Source: Erythrophleum ivorense (taxonomy: Eukaryota; Streptophyta; Magnoliopsida; Fabales; Fabaceae). From it: 64,000 nt of DNA. The translations under genes and the position numbers were made by a program. The notes below the pieces were generated by a model. That model did no database searches, was not told the DNA's origin, and saw only the letters and a list, made by a program, of their open reading frames with translations. The stretch covers positions 62,001-126,000 of the forward strand of contig JAIUCV010000397.1 of NCBI GenBank assembly GCA_026724425.1, written 5' to 3'. Positions 35,601 to 47,191 of the stretch are shown piece by piece (the first letter of the stretch is position 1; each line of letters begins with the position of its first letter).

Positions 35601-38019
35601 AAAAAATAAAAAGATGCATGTATAACAATCTATATCTAACCTACTAATTAATAGAATTTGCAAAAAGAGAAATTTATAATATTTTTAAGAATAAAAAGGA
35701 AACCAAAATATATTTCAACTAAAATAGGAAAATTGAAACATTTATTGTTGTTACTTTCGTATGGATTTCTACTCCAGCACAAATTAACCTTTTTCTGCAA
35801 CTTGGTGATCAAGTACATTTATGCTCCCTTTAATTTGCTACATCGTAAATATAATTTTTTTAATATAATTTATATAATATTTATTATTATATTTATTAAA
35901 TTATATTTTTAAAAATAAAAATAAAATAATTATTTTTTATCTCATCTACTTATATTTTATATTCATTTTATTATTATATTTTTTAACCAAATATATCCTT
36001 AACGTGTGATTTTGTATTTTGTATTTTTTACTTGTTGATTGCACTCGTTAATAAATAATGCTTTTTCTTCCAACAAAGATTTGCAACCCTAGGATTATTA
36101 GATCAATCATAGATTGATTCCAATTTATTTATGTAATTTAAAAAGGATTAATTAATTAATTAAATTCTTTTCAATTTTGATTTTTAAATTAATTGTCAGA
36201 TAATAGATTGCGAAATAAGAGGGAAAAGACTAACAATTAGAAAACCACTTTTTTATTGTGCAATAGTATATGCGTTAAAATTGTGAGTGGAAGAGAAAAA
36301 AAAAACATAGAGAAGAGAATATCCTTTATAGAATTACACAATGTCCCCAGATCATAGTGTCTTCTGTTGTGAATAAAAAACTAAACTCCTTTTAATGATT
36401 CGATCGAAAATTGCATAAGACAAAAAGTTCACAAGATCCGCATTTGCACACTTAAGTACTGAAATTTTCCTTCAGCATCAACTGTTCCTTGAAGGTGACT
36501 TTTATAGGCTGACCTAGACAGAAACCACAAATCCTTCTTTTGATTTTATTTTTAACATGACATTGAAAATTTTATTTCTAAAAATGAAAACACATATTAT
36601 ATTGAAAGTTAACCTTATTAGCGGAGAATAAATTAAAGAGAAACTAAATATAATTTTTTAAACAAAAAGAATATGAAGTGTAATTTAACTAAATTTTAAT
36701 AGAAGTTAGTGTAATTTATTTTATTTTTTATATTCTAATTAATGTGATCTAACCAAATTTAAAAAAAACTACAATTTATTATAATTGTTTTCTTAAAGGC
36801 CAGTTACAATAAGCAAATACCCTTATGGTCAAAATTACATTCTTTTTATATACTCTAGTTTTTACTGATTGGCATTGTTGAATCAGCCTTCAAGGCTAGT
36901 TGCAATATGCAAATACCCTTATGGTCATTGTAGTACTTGTTTTTATCGTCTAAATATTGTCTAGTTTGAAACTATGACTTATACTTCCGTATAAAAATAA
37001 GGATAAGAAAAGATTTATATGTAATTTTTTTATATTTTTATTATCAGGTGTTTTAATTAAAAGATTATAAATATAAAACTTTTCAATAATAGCAAAATAA
37101 ATGTATAATTTTTACATATAAATATATGGTTTTTTAACTAAATCATATATTTATTATGTTATTATTCAAAATCTATATATTTATTATGTTTCAATTAAAA
37201 AATCCAGTAATAAATATATAAGTAACTACACTTAAATCTTGTACTTACATATTATATATTTATTGCCCACTTAAATTCCTTTTGGTTATTTGCTTTTTGG
37301 TCAGGTTCAACGGCAAAGGACCTATTAGGAGTGAAGTGCTTTGTAATTTAAATTTCTATCGTGATTCTTTTATTGTAAATCTTACTTTTTGGGTGCCGCA
37401 CGATCTATACAAGGACTTTTTTTAAAAAAGATTTAATTGAAATTCTTTTTTTTTTTAAGTGAGTATATATATGTACACTAATCCTTCATCTTCCTAGAGG
37501 ATTCTTTTTTTTTTTTGGGTAATGTTTTATTGATTTATATTTTAAAAAGTTATTACATCATATTTACATATTTCTATCAAAAGAACATCATTATCATGAG
37601 TCATTTTTTTATTAAAAAAATGAAGTGGATCAAGTTAAATATTTGTTTGGAAAATTGAATAGGTTTTTGAATGAGTTGGATTTGACCCTTAATGAAGGAT
37701 ATATAAGTCATATAATAATGATTTAAAAATTTTCGATAGATAATAAATAGTTAATTATAGTATGACTCATTTTATTAAATTTGACCCAACACAAACTCAG
37801 CAATTTGTCATTTTCACTTTTAACTAATTAATAATAGTATTTACAATACATTTTTTTTTTAGATTTGACAATACAAAAGCAAAAAGCACATGAAATATAA
37901 GCAATATAATTTTTATGTGGGATATACACCAAAGTTTCTGATAAGAAAGAATAAATTAATTAATTAAATGTGAAATGAAAATTAAAAAAAAAAAACTTTT
38001 TTGCTACTATATTACTTTT
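32640..38019. other. AT-rich intergenic DNA
   Basis: No gene, RNA gene or complete transposon could be supported over about 5.4 kb. Notable simple sequence: a run of 13 G at 33591-33603. A partial relative of the fold-back family of 38024-38415 lies near 36630-36780. A duplicated phrase CAATA(A/T)GCAAATACCCTTATGGTCA occurs at about 36809 and 36903. Confidence 0.55.
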
Positions 38020-38023
38020 AAAA

Positions 38024-38415
38024 TAAATTATACAGATATCCCTTAAGTTTTATTAAAATTACATAAAATTTTCTTTTACTTGTAAAATATACACTTTACT
38101 CTAATTTTGAAAATACTTTTATTATACTTTTCATTAATCTAAATATATAAATATGTATTATATCCAAATATACATAAATAAAATAAAAAGAGTATATTTT
38201 GTTTTCAAATATGCACAAATAAAACAAGTACATTTGTTTTTCATTAAATTTAATAAAAAATATATCTAAGTTAATAGAGAGTATTTTAGTCAAAAAATTT
38301 AATATTGAACAAAAGTGTTACACAATTTTCTGTTTTAAGAGAGGTTCATATGTATTTTAAAAATTAAAGAGAAGTGTATATAATTTTAGGAAATTTTAGG
38401 GAGTGTTTGCATAAT
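38024..38415. mobile_element. Fold-back AT-rich element
   Basis: The left end (AAATTATACAGATATCCCTT, then TTAAAATTACATAAA) and the right end read backwards (GTAAATTATGCAAACACTCC, then TAAAATTATATACAC) are imperfect inverted repeats. It is the same family as 18300-18895 and 20636-21250. Confidence 0.5.
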
Positions 38416-38430
38416 TTACTCTTATTTTTA

Positions 38431-39362
38431 AGGTAAAATACAATTTGGTACCTTGTAGTTTAGTTTGATTCCACTTTGGTGCCCTATGATTTAAAAGTTT
38501 ACAATTAAATGATTTGAGATTTAAATTGTATGCATATTGATATTTTGTAGTATCATTTTACAATTAAATGATTTGAGGTTTAAATCGTATGAACATTGAT
38601 ATTCTGTAGTATCAGTCAATTAACTCTTTAATAAAAACTAGCTTGTGTATGATACATAACCCAAAAATCTCTCAATTTAGCTGTATGTGATTTCTTGAAA
38701 ACTTAATTACTTAACTTTTTAAATTAAATTAGATTTTATAGGGTAATTTAGCATTCGAACAAAATTGAAGATTTTGATTAAAGACAAAATTTAGAGAAAA
38801 TATTATGTTATATGTGTCACACTAGGAATTTTGATTGGTCAAATGGAGGAATTTCAATTGTTACTACATAAAATATTAGGGATTTTGTAAGGAAATTAAC
38901 AATGTAAGGCAAAAATAGGAGATGTAATTAGGGATTCCATTTTTGGATATATTATGTTATGTATGTTGAATTTTGGAATCTAATAAAGAGAAATTTTAGT
39001 CCTCGTTGCATAAAAAATTATGAATTCTATAATAAAATTAAGAATTTAGGACAAAATTAGAGATTTTATTTATGGATAAAATTTGGAGAAATATTATGTG
39101 GTGTCTATTAGATTTGAGATTTTCAATAAGTCAAAAAAATTTTGTAATTTTCAATGTATAAAAAATTAGAAATTTCATAAAAAAAGTTAAAAATTTAAAA
39201 CAAATTTTAATAGATCCTGTCTAAAAGTTAACAAAATCATATCAAAAGATATTAATATATTAGTGGTTTAATCTAACAAACCACTTAATTGTAAACTTTT
39301 AAACCATAAGATGTTGAAGTGAAATCAAGCCAAACTATAAAATACCAAATTGTATTTTATCA
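38431..39362. mobile_element. Non-autonomous Mutator-type element with long inverted ends (932 bp)
   Basis: The ends AGGTAAAATACAATTTGG and, read backwards, TGATAAAATACAATTTGG continue as inverted repeats for about 75 bp to AAAGTTTACAATTAA. A 9-bp duplication, TTATTTTTA, flanks it at 38422-38430 and 39363-39371. The interior is AT-rich with repeated phrases such as TAGGGATT and TTTGGAGAAATATTATGT and has no transposase. Because the flanks are AT-rich, the 9-bp match alone is weaker than for the other Mutator-type elements here. Confidence 0.75.
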
Positions 39363-40282
39363 TTATTTTTATTGCCATTTAATGGTGACTAATTCAATTT
39401 GCATGCACCGCAATTAAGACTAATTAAGATAGAAATTTCGTATAGCCCAATCTCAAATAATTAACATACCTATAATTTAAATCTATGACAATACTACTGT
39501 TGTCAACTTCTAAAAATGAAAAATACAATAAATGAGATTTAATATTTGATCAGTCTATTTAATTTTCTTTTTTTTTTTTTAATGTAGACTCTATAGTTAT
39601 TAGTTAGAGTGTCAAAAATATGAATAAAAATGTATATAAATTTCACAAATAAACAACTCCCTTCATTTGATTTGGGTACTGGTATATATGATGAAAAATG
39701 TGATGTATATAAATCTGGAATGGATAATGCTCTCATGTGAAGGTTTAGATTTGTTTACCCAAACTTGCATGTTGTAGAAAATAATTTTTTATGAAAAAAT
39801 TAATTTTTCTAAATGATACCTGAGTAGGAATGAGTCAACGCAACCCCGTTTTTTTTCATTTATTTTTGGAGAAGGAAAAAATATATCTTTTTTTTAATTA
39901 TGTTAAATTTATAATTTTAACCATGATACCAAAGTGGTCAATTTTCATGTAAATTTTTTATATTAAGCTAGTCAATAAAAATTAAAAATACCAAATATCA
40001 CATAAGATATTTTAATTTTCAATTCACTAAGGCACATGATAAATTGATTTGTATATAGTTTTTCTGGAAAGTTCTCATCTCAAAGCAAACAAATTCTATT
40101 TTGAATACACAGACTGCATTCAGAAATAGTGTAAAACTAGATTGGTTTCCATGCTAATTAAGCACAGGTGGCATCACATTAATATATACGAATTGCTTTA
40201 CATAGATACAATGCATGTCAACATTTTTTAATTAATTTTTAAATATTTTTAAAATTTTAAAAATAATTAAAAAGTACTAAAC

Positions 40283-40585
40283 AGTTAAATAACTTCTCAC
40301 TATTTTCTTCGTACAATTTTTTATACGACTCTTACATACATTTTAACTTTTTTTAGTTATAATTTATATTTATATTTTTTTAAAATGCTATTTTTATTTA
40401 TTTTATATTAGTTTGGGGAGAAATTAAAGATTCCAAAAAATTAAATAACCTCTTACTCTCTTCCACGTACAATTTCTTATACGACTCTCACATACATTTT
40501 AACATACAATTTATATTTATATTTTTTTAAAAAAATACTATTTGTATTTATTTTATATTAGTTTGGGAGAAATCAGAGATTCCAA
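40283..40585. repeat. Tandem duplication (~157-bp units)
   Basis: The phrase ATACGACTC(T/C)(T/C)ACATACATT with its surroundings (CGTACAATTT upstream, TTATATTAGTTTGGG downstream) occurs twice, the second unit beginning near 40440. Divergence is about 10-15% by eye. Confidence 0.75.
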
Positions 40586-40756
40586 TAACACATAGCATAG
40601 TAACATAGATATTTTTTATTTTTTAGTTATTTTTTATGGAATTAAATCAACAAAGACAATACCACAAATTTTTATACAATTTTCAGATTTTTAAAATTAT
40701 TTTTATGGTAATAGTACATCAACAATATTAAAACAAAAGCAAAAATCCAATGTACT

Positions 40757-41335
40757 TATTAATAAGAAAGTAAATTGCTTTTATGAGCTTTCAATGAGAA
40801 TAATATCAAAGCCAAAAGCCAAAATACTATGTAGAAAAAAATAGATTGAAAATTTATAGATAATAATAGTGTTATCAAACTTACGGTTAATTTAATAGAT
40901 TAGTTCTTCCCTCCTTTTCGTTTCCAAAAAAAAAAAAAAAAACTTTTATGGCTATTTCGGTATTTCCACACTTCAAAATCTTGCTTCGAGTTTTAAATTG
41001 TCTCTTCTTAAAATGTAAATTTTATTGTGTGCTCCAACCTATGATATTATAAAAGCTTCTCCACTGCTAAGTTCAATCTTCTTCATCATTTCACTAACTT
41101 ATTATGGGGTTAAAAAAACAAATGGACTTACCAATGAGAAGGTAAATTGCTTTAATGAGCTTTCAATGAAAATAATATCAATGATAAAAGCCAAAATACT
41201 ATGGAAAAAAAATATCAAAATATACAGGTAATAATAATTTTATCAAGGTGAGGCTTTCCTCCTATTTGTTATCAAAAAAATGATCTTTTGGATTTTCACG
41301 AATATCCCCACATTCAAAAATCTTACGTCGAGTAT
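40757..41335. repeat. Dispersed direct repeat pair (about 240 and 200 bp)
   Basis: The block at 40757-41000 (AAGTAAATTGCTTTTATGAG, AGCCAAAATACTATG, CTTCAAAATCTTGC) recurs at 41139-41335 (AGGTAAATTGCTTTAATGAG, AGCCAAAATACTATG, TTCAAAAATCTTAC). The two are about 380 bp apart. Confidence 0.7.
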
Positions 41336-44120
41336 GCATAAATTCGTCAACTATTAAATTTAAATTATTTATCACTTACTCCTTCAAGAATATCAAAAAA
41401 ATATTTAATGGGATAGCACTTTAATTGATGTTAAATATCTATATATCTACACCATATTCAAATCTCAAATTTTAAGATTTATAACAAACAATATTTATGT
41501 GTACGTTAAAACATCAAGAAGCCAAACATATTATGGATCTTGAAATTAACCACACCAAATTATTGTCAAAATATAAATAAGATTTAAAAATATATTTACT
41601 ACTTGCATAACAAAACATGCCTCTCATGATGACAGTGACAATGGGTTCCACATGAATTTCTCTTTCAAACAATTTCTTGCTTAATGATCCAAACCGTGCA
41701 AATCACACATAAATTATAATTGTCAACATCATATTTTATTTGAATTTTTATTAAAAAAATACAAGAAAGGAAAAAAAATCAAAAATATGGAGTCATATTT
41801 TATTTTCAAGTCATTTTCTTTATTTGGATAGTTAAATTAACATTTTTTTATTTAAGACTTTATGCTTCATTTTGAGGTTAGGTATTGCTAATTTGAAGTT
41901 TTTGATTAGGTATCTTAGGTCTTACATTTCAAGTCTAGCTATTTATGGGCTTTATCCATTCTTTTAGGCTTCACATTTTACCTTAGGTTTAAGTTTCTGG
42001 ATCTTTGTTTTTGTTAGGTCTCTAGGTTGCAAATGCGCAAAACACAAAAGAGGCCTATCCTTTTTTTGAAGCCCACTTACAAAATACAAAGAAACTTTAA
42101 TAGAAAAATCTTCTTCTGGATCTTTCTGTATTTCCACAATCTTTAAACCCATAAACATTTTATCAATCAAGTTCTGTTTTTTTTTTTTCAATCAATACCT
42201 TTTTGGATTTTCTCCTTTTCTAATTTGGATTTTTTATAGTAATTGGAAAAGGAATAGTTAGAGAAAAAAAGAAATAAGGTTGTGGGTTTAATACAATATT
42301 GCAAAGAATCTTGAGGCTTCATCTAACATTATGGTATCATCTTCTGCTTCTTCTCCCTCTTGGATGGCCCTTTTTTTTTTTTTCTTTTTGGAACAGTCCA
42401 AGGGGGTTCAATACTAGAATATTGAATCTTAATTGATATTTTCAACTTCTATTTTATGGTTTACTATATGCAATTTATGAGATAAGAAATATGAACTCAG
42501 GAAGCATTGAGTGTGATATGTGTATGCTAACAAGGGTTTTGTTTTCCATATTTTCTTTTGCTCATGGACAAGTGAAAAATCTAAGTTTAGGAGAACTTGA
42601 TGTATCTTAAATTTATCTATTTTTTTATTCCAAAACAAAATTTATGTTATAATTCTTTCAATTTTTGTTTAAATTGATCTTATCATGAGTAATTTTCCTT
42701 CTAGGGATGAAGCCGAAAGAGAAATATGAGTGAAGAGAGGCTTTGAAGCTGAATTGCAAGGTTGGGTCTCTTCTACAATTCAAGTGGGCCTAGTTTATGT
42801 TCTGGTAGTTAGATAAGAAGGGGTCTAACCAATGAAGAGGGAAAAGCTTATGAAATTGCTGAACTTATAACCATAACAAAATCTAGGATTTTTACTGTAT
42901 TAATTTTCTCTTAATTTTTCATATTTTGTTTGGTGATGTTTTTTATGACTGAATCGTTTGATTATATTGTTTATTATGGAGTACATTTTAATTCCTAAGA
43001 GCTAGATTTAGCCTATATGTGAATTCTAAAATTTATTTGCTGTTCTAGTTTATTTATTTTTCATGATAAGTATGTGTTATTAATCTTGAAGCTTTTGAAT
43101 ACTTGATAACTATCTAATTGATTTGTTGAGTATAATAGATACCCAGAGGAGATATTATTTTTTAGCTTCACATAATATACGCTATGAAGTAAGTGAAAAA
43201 TCGAAAGATGTCAACATGATTTGTGAAGGTAGTTTAGGTTTTGGTTTAAATTGAAATCTGAACAAAAAGGAATTTCATATATGTTTATTAATCTTTAATT
43301 TATCTAAATTTATGCATAGATATGGTAAAATGATGGATTTAATATTGATATGAAATGTATTCTTCACTATAGCATAGTGCTAGTTAAGTTAAGTAGAGCT
43401 AGATTCTTTTTTTTTTTTTTGCAATCCCAATCATTCCTTTTTATTTTTTATTTAATTTTGATATAATTTTTATTTTAAAGGAAATAAAACGTAAGAGAAA
43501 AGCAATCATCTAATTTTCACCCAAAAAAAGAGTTTGTTTGGTAAAAGTTGAAAGGCTATCTTTATCTTATATTTTGCTTCCTTTAAAAAAAATCAAAATA
43601 AAAATGAATAGACGGTCAAAATTAAAAAATATATACATGGCGGTGCAAATTGCTACTTGTGCTACTTAAGTTGAGCAGTAGAGAATCCATTTCCATGCTA
43701 ATGTTACTATCAAAATGAAGGATAGATTCCAAGAAAAATAGCCATTCAACTGACATAAAGTAACACAATGCGGTCTTTATACACATACATGATGGCTTGA
43801 AGAGTTTTGAACTACTAAATACAGATTTAGACTTCCTCTAATACATATTAATAAGATTACATTAACTGCCAAACTCTGAACAAAGCACTAGCAAGGAGAT
43901 GATTCCACGACCAAGTTTAGCCAAAAAGTCCTCGTTGAAAGTTAGCTGAGGATCTTCTCACATGAAGATATTACATGGCACAATCATTTTAGTTACATCT
44001 CACCATTCATTTTTAATTAAAAGTAAACTATTGAATGAAAGATGCCATACCAGATGACAACTAAAACCTCCAACCAAAATATCTGATGAGATATAACTAA
44101 AATAATAGTATTTATGTGAT

Positions 44121-46188
44121 CTAAAAGACCAATTGGACAACTCGGCTAAAGTTGAAGATTGTGAATACGAGGACAGCAATTCCAACCACAGTTGAACTTG
44201 CTCTCCAAGGGTCTCGAAAGTATACCAACCTCAGTGCAGCCATAGTACGATTCCACGTGTTCTGGTAATGTTTATTTAGTTCATCTATAGTGTCTTTGTA
44301 ACATGTTTTGTCTGCCACAACGTGTTTGCAAAGACCATTCACCAAAGTGGCTACTTCTGTATCGCTTCCAAGTTCGTGGACAATAACTTCCTTCTCAACT
44401 AGCAATTCAATGTCATCTTTGGTGTTTATGAGAGAGTCAATGAGAGAGACGTAGTTGCAAATGTAAGGTTGATCTGCATAGTGACACTGCTCGAAGGCAA
44501 TGAGGTTCCTCAAAACACATTCTGTTGTGTGGTCTACTTTTAATTGTGGGATTCGAAAACGGGCTTTGAAGTATGTGAATTTTGGTATGCAGCCCAAGCA
44601 TAGAAACCAACTCAAGACTGAATCTTTCTCGAACTTTATGGCAAGTAATTGCTTTTTCTCCACTTTCTCAAAGCTTATTCCTGCTTCTTGCAACTTTGTT
44701 GCAGTCCTTAGAACAATACGAGACAAGCTTTTCATGCTCAGATCCTCACACAAGTAAAAGTACCTAGTCAAGTCAGATCCTCACAAGAATGTGTCAGTTT
44801 TGAGTTTATTATTATAGCCATTTTCACTATAAAAAATAGGTTAAACTACCTTTTTGAATTTTTATAATTTTACTCATCTTTTAATGTGGTTCTTATTGTT
44901 AAAAAACACTTGTAATTAAGTCTTTAATATATCTTTAAAAATTTATAATTAGTTACTGTGTTAAATTTTGCTAATGTGACTAATTATATGTCATTTTATT
45001 GGCACTTTTAATTTGCTTAATTTATACCAACATAAGCAAACTTTAAAAACAACGACGAGTTTCTTCTTCTCAAAATTATATGGACCGAATTACAATTTTT
45101 TAAACTATAAGAACTAAATTATAAAATGAGAAAAACTACAAATACCAAAAGAGTAATTTAACCTAAATCATACTAAATCTAATTATGATATAGCTATATA
45201 ACAATATAAGAGACAATTTAATAACAATAGTAACAACAGAGCCAATGTCCTGATTTTAATATTGATGGTGGTAAAAATGAAAACAGTATCAGTGATGTAT
45301 GATTAACCACGTTTGAATCTGAATCTTACTGTTGAAAAATACTGTGATTTTGGAGATATTAGATATTTTTTAAAGGCAAACATACCTAATCAAATCAGTG
45401 AAATGTCTTGGTTCATTGATCAGGTGCTTCTCCACTAGCTCAAATCTTTTTGAAGACTTCTTCTGCGAGCCACCAATTGAATCATTGCAATATTTTGATG
45501 AGAGCTTGTGATCCAAAGCTGGTTGCTTGTTTTCATCAGAACGAGAGAACCTTCCCTGAGGATCAAAACACTCGAAGTAGTCGTGGGCGAGATCGATAAA
45601 CCTTAGATATTCCTGATGAGTCTCAGGGACGACAGTTCTATATAACTCATCTAGGATGAACATTGGAATCTGGTTTTCAAGCAGCAGCAAGTCCCTCTGG
45701 ATACTCTTGCTCAGCCATGTTTGTTTCAATATGCTATCATCTTTGTTTTCTGACTCATTTGATTGAATCCTCAGAAACAACTCCATGATGAAGACGGCAT
45801 CCAAAAGCAGCATATCCACGAACTTTTCCTTGGTGATGTGTGGGAACTTCACTGCATAGCAATGGCGTATGGCTTCTTCTTTTACTTCAAGGAACCTCTT
45901 GTAGTCCCTGATGGCTTTGTCATTGTTAACACGAACCCAGAAGAGATGAAAATATTTTAGTTTCTGCTTTTGCATTGGATTTAGCTTTTTCTGGCCAAAG
46001 TGAAGGGGTCCTATTGAGATCAACTGAGGATTATAGGCTTCCTTGCTCAGATTTCGAAGATTGCAGGGGACTCTGTAGATATTACAGTCATATGTGTTCA
46101 GATCTTTTAGTTCCTTTATGTCAATAACGTGACTCAATATCTGGTATTCAGCTTCTGATATGGCAGAACAGTTTGTATCAGATGCCAT
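44121..46188 (-). CDS. DUF247 domain protein, two exons, intact
   Basis: Exon 1 is 46188-45386 and exon 2 is 44763-44121, giving 481 residues (family usually 400-550). The intron (44764-45385, GT..AG) splits the arginine codon of TDLIR|YFYL. Family landmarks are IYRVPCNLR (38-46), PQLISIGPLHFG (54-65), FVDMLLLDAVFIMELF (123-138) and LLLLENQIPMFILDELY (167-183). The last ~24 residues (STVVGIAVLVFTIFNF...) form a single hydrophobic anchor, as in other DUF247 proteins, which places the bulk on one membrane face. An in-frame ATG 66 bp upstream exists, but the paralogue keeps only the start at MASDTNCS, and an acceptor-like CCTCAG lies just before it. Biochemical function is unknown for most members; some DUF247 genes serve in grass self-incompatibility, but nothing here points to that role. 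Confidence 0.92.
44838..45164. mobile_element. MITE-like inverted-repeat element in the DUF247 intron, copy 1
   Basis: The 327-bp element starts AGGTTAAACTACCTTTTTGA and ends, read backwards, AGGTTAAATTACTCTTTTGG; inverted similarity extends about 55 bp. Flanking AAAAAAT and AAATCAT do not give a convincing target duplication. It fills more than half of the intron and is present at the same place in the second gene copy. Confidence 0.7.
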
Positions 46189-46201
46189 TGAACCCCAACC
46201 T

Positions 46202-46827
46202 CTGAGGACAGAAAGTGAGAAGAAATTCATATTAAAGTAATTCTTGTCTTCCAAAATAACACAAGGCTATATTTGGTGATGTTAAAAAAGAAAAAGAAAA
46301 AGTAGATGTAAAAAGTGACTAAATAAAATTCTTTGAATCGTCACCATCGTGTGTCACGAGCACAAATTTGTAGCTAGTTCGTTAGACATTTACCACAATA
46401 CCCTCCTGCAACTTTACCAAGATCTTTGTTCCATAAATATGAATTTCTTGAGATGTTCTTGTTTCCTCTCACTCTTTTTCTCTCTGGATCTCTTGCTTGC
46501 GAGATCAGAGCGTCTTTCTAGCAGTTGAACAAACAAATTAGAGCGTCTTTTTACACTCGTAAAAAGTAATGAGATATAAACATTTTAAAGGCTTTTAGTC
46601 CCAGTAATCTCTAAAGAAAGATGGATCGTGAAAAAAAAAAAAGACAACGAAGTAGTTTGGTCCAGAAATTTGTCTGAAAGATCTGAAAGAAAATGATAAT
46701 CCAGAGCATAGACATGGAGTGTACCATGCAAAAGGAAGAAATCAAGAAACACAGTAAACACTTGAATTTCATTTAAGAAAAAGCGGGAAAAAAAGAAAAG
46801 AAAAAGAAGCGAGCATGATTACTGAAC
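46202..46827 (-). other. Possible 5'-UTR intron of the DUF247 gene
   Basis: A TCCTCAG acceptor lies 13 bp before the start codon and an ATTCCAG|GTTCAG donor candidate about 640 bp upstream, near the region where transcription should start. The donor is weak, so this is tentative; the same sequences are present in the second copy. Confidence 0.3.
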
Positions 46828-46984
46828 CTGGAATGGTTTCTACTTTCTACTCAGAAAATGGCGATGAGTAATCTTATCTGAGTTCCAATCACTAATCTCT
46901 GTGCCTCTTGTTTCTTGTGTGTGTCTCTGTATTTTTGCTGGTGAAGATTGAAGACGCCATGTGACCTCTTTCCAACTTTTGTTC

Positions 46985-46991
46985 TATATAT
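46985..46991 (-). promoter_or_regulatory. TATA box of the intact DUF247 gene
   Basis: On the minus strand GATATATAGAAC sits at the distal end of the conserved upstream block. It is retained in the second copy at 55699-55705, though other nearby bases differ. A start of transcription near 46955 would follow. Confidence 0.5.
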
Positions 46992-47191
46992 CATTTTGAC
47001 GGGGATGAATTTATGTATTAATCATTTATGTCATGAAAGTGACAGATCTTTCACATTCGGAACAATAAGTTGGAAATGGTGGGACCTCCAAAGCAGACAA
47101 TTTGTCCATTACACAGCATTGCTAATGGTAAATATGCTTTTTCACAACGGATTCTCTCCAATTTGGATTAGTAAGTTTGTATAAAGTTTAA

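Larger units (their letters stand above)
39372..42587. other. AT-rich intergenic DNA with local duplications
   Basis: No gene seen. It contains two pairs of diverged direct repeats (listed separately) and otherwise featureless AT-rich sequence. Confidence 0.55.

Noticed and set aside
44500..44757. 85-residue plus-strand frame, also present at 53222-53479
   Set aside because: It is antisense to DUF247 exon 2. Its conservation between copies is explained by the real gene on the other strand.
46189..46254. Upstream in-frame extension of DUF247 copy 1 (MEDKNYFNMNFFSLSVL...)
   Set aside because: The paralogue does not keep this frame, and an acceptor-like site lies between it and the conserved start.
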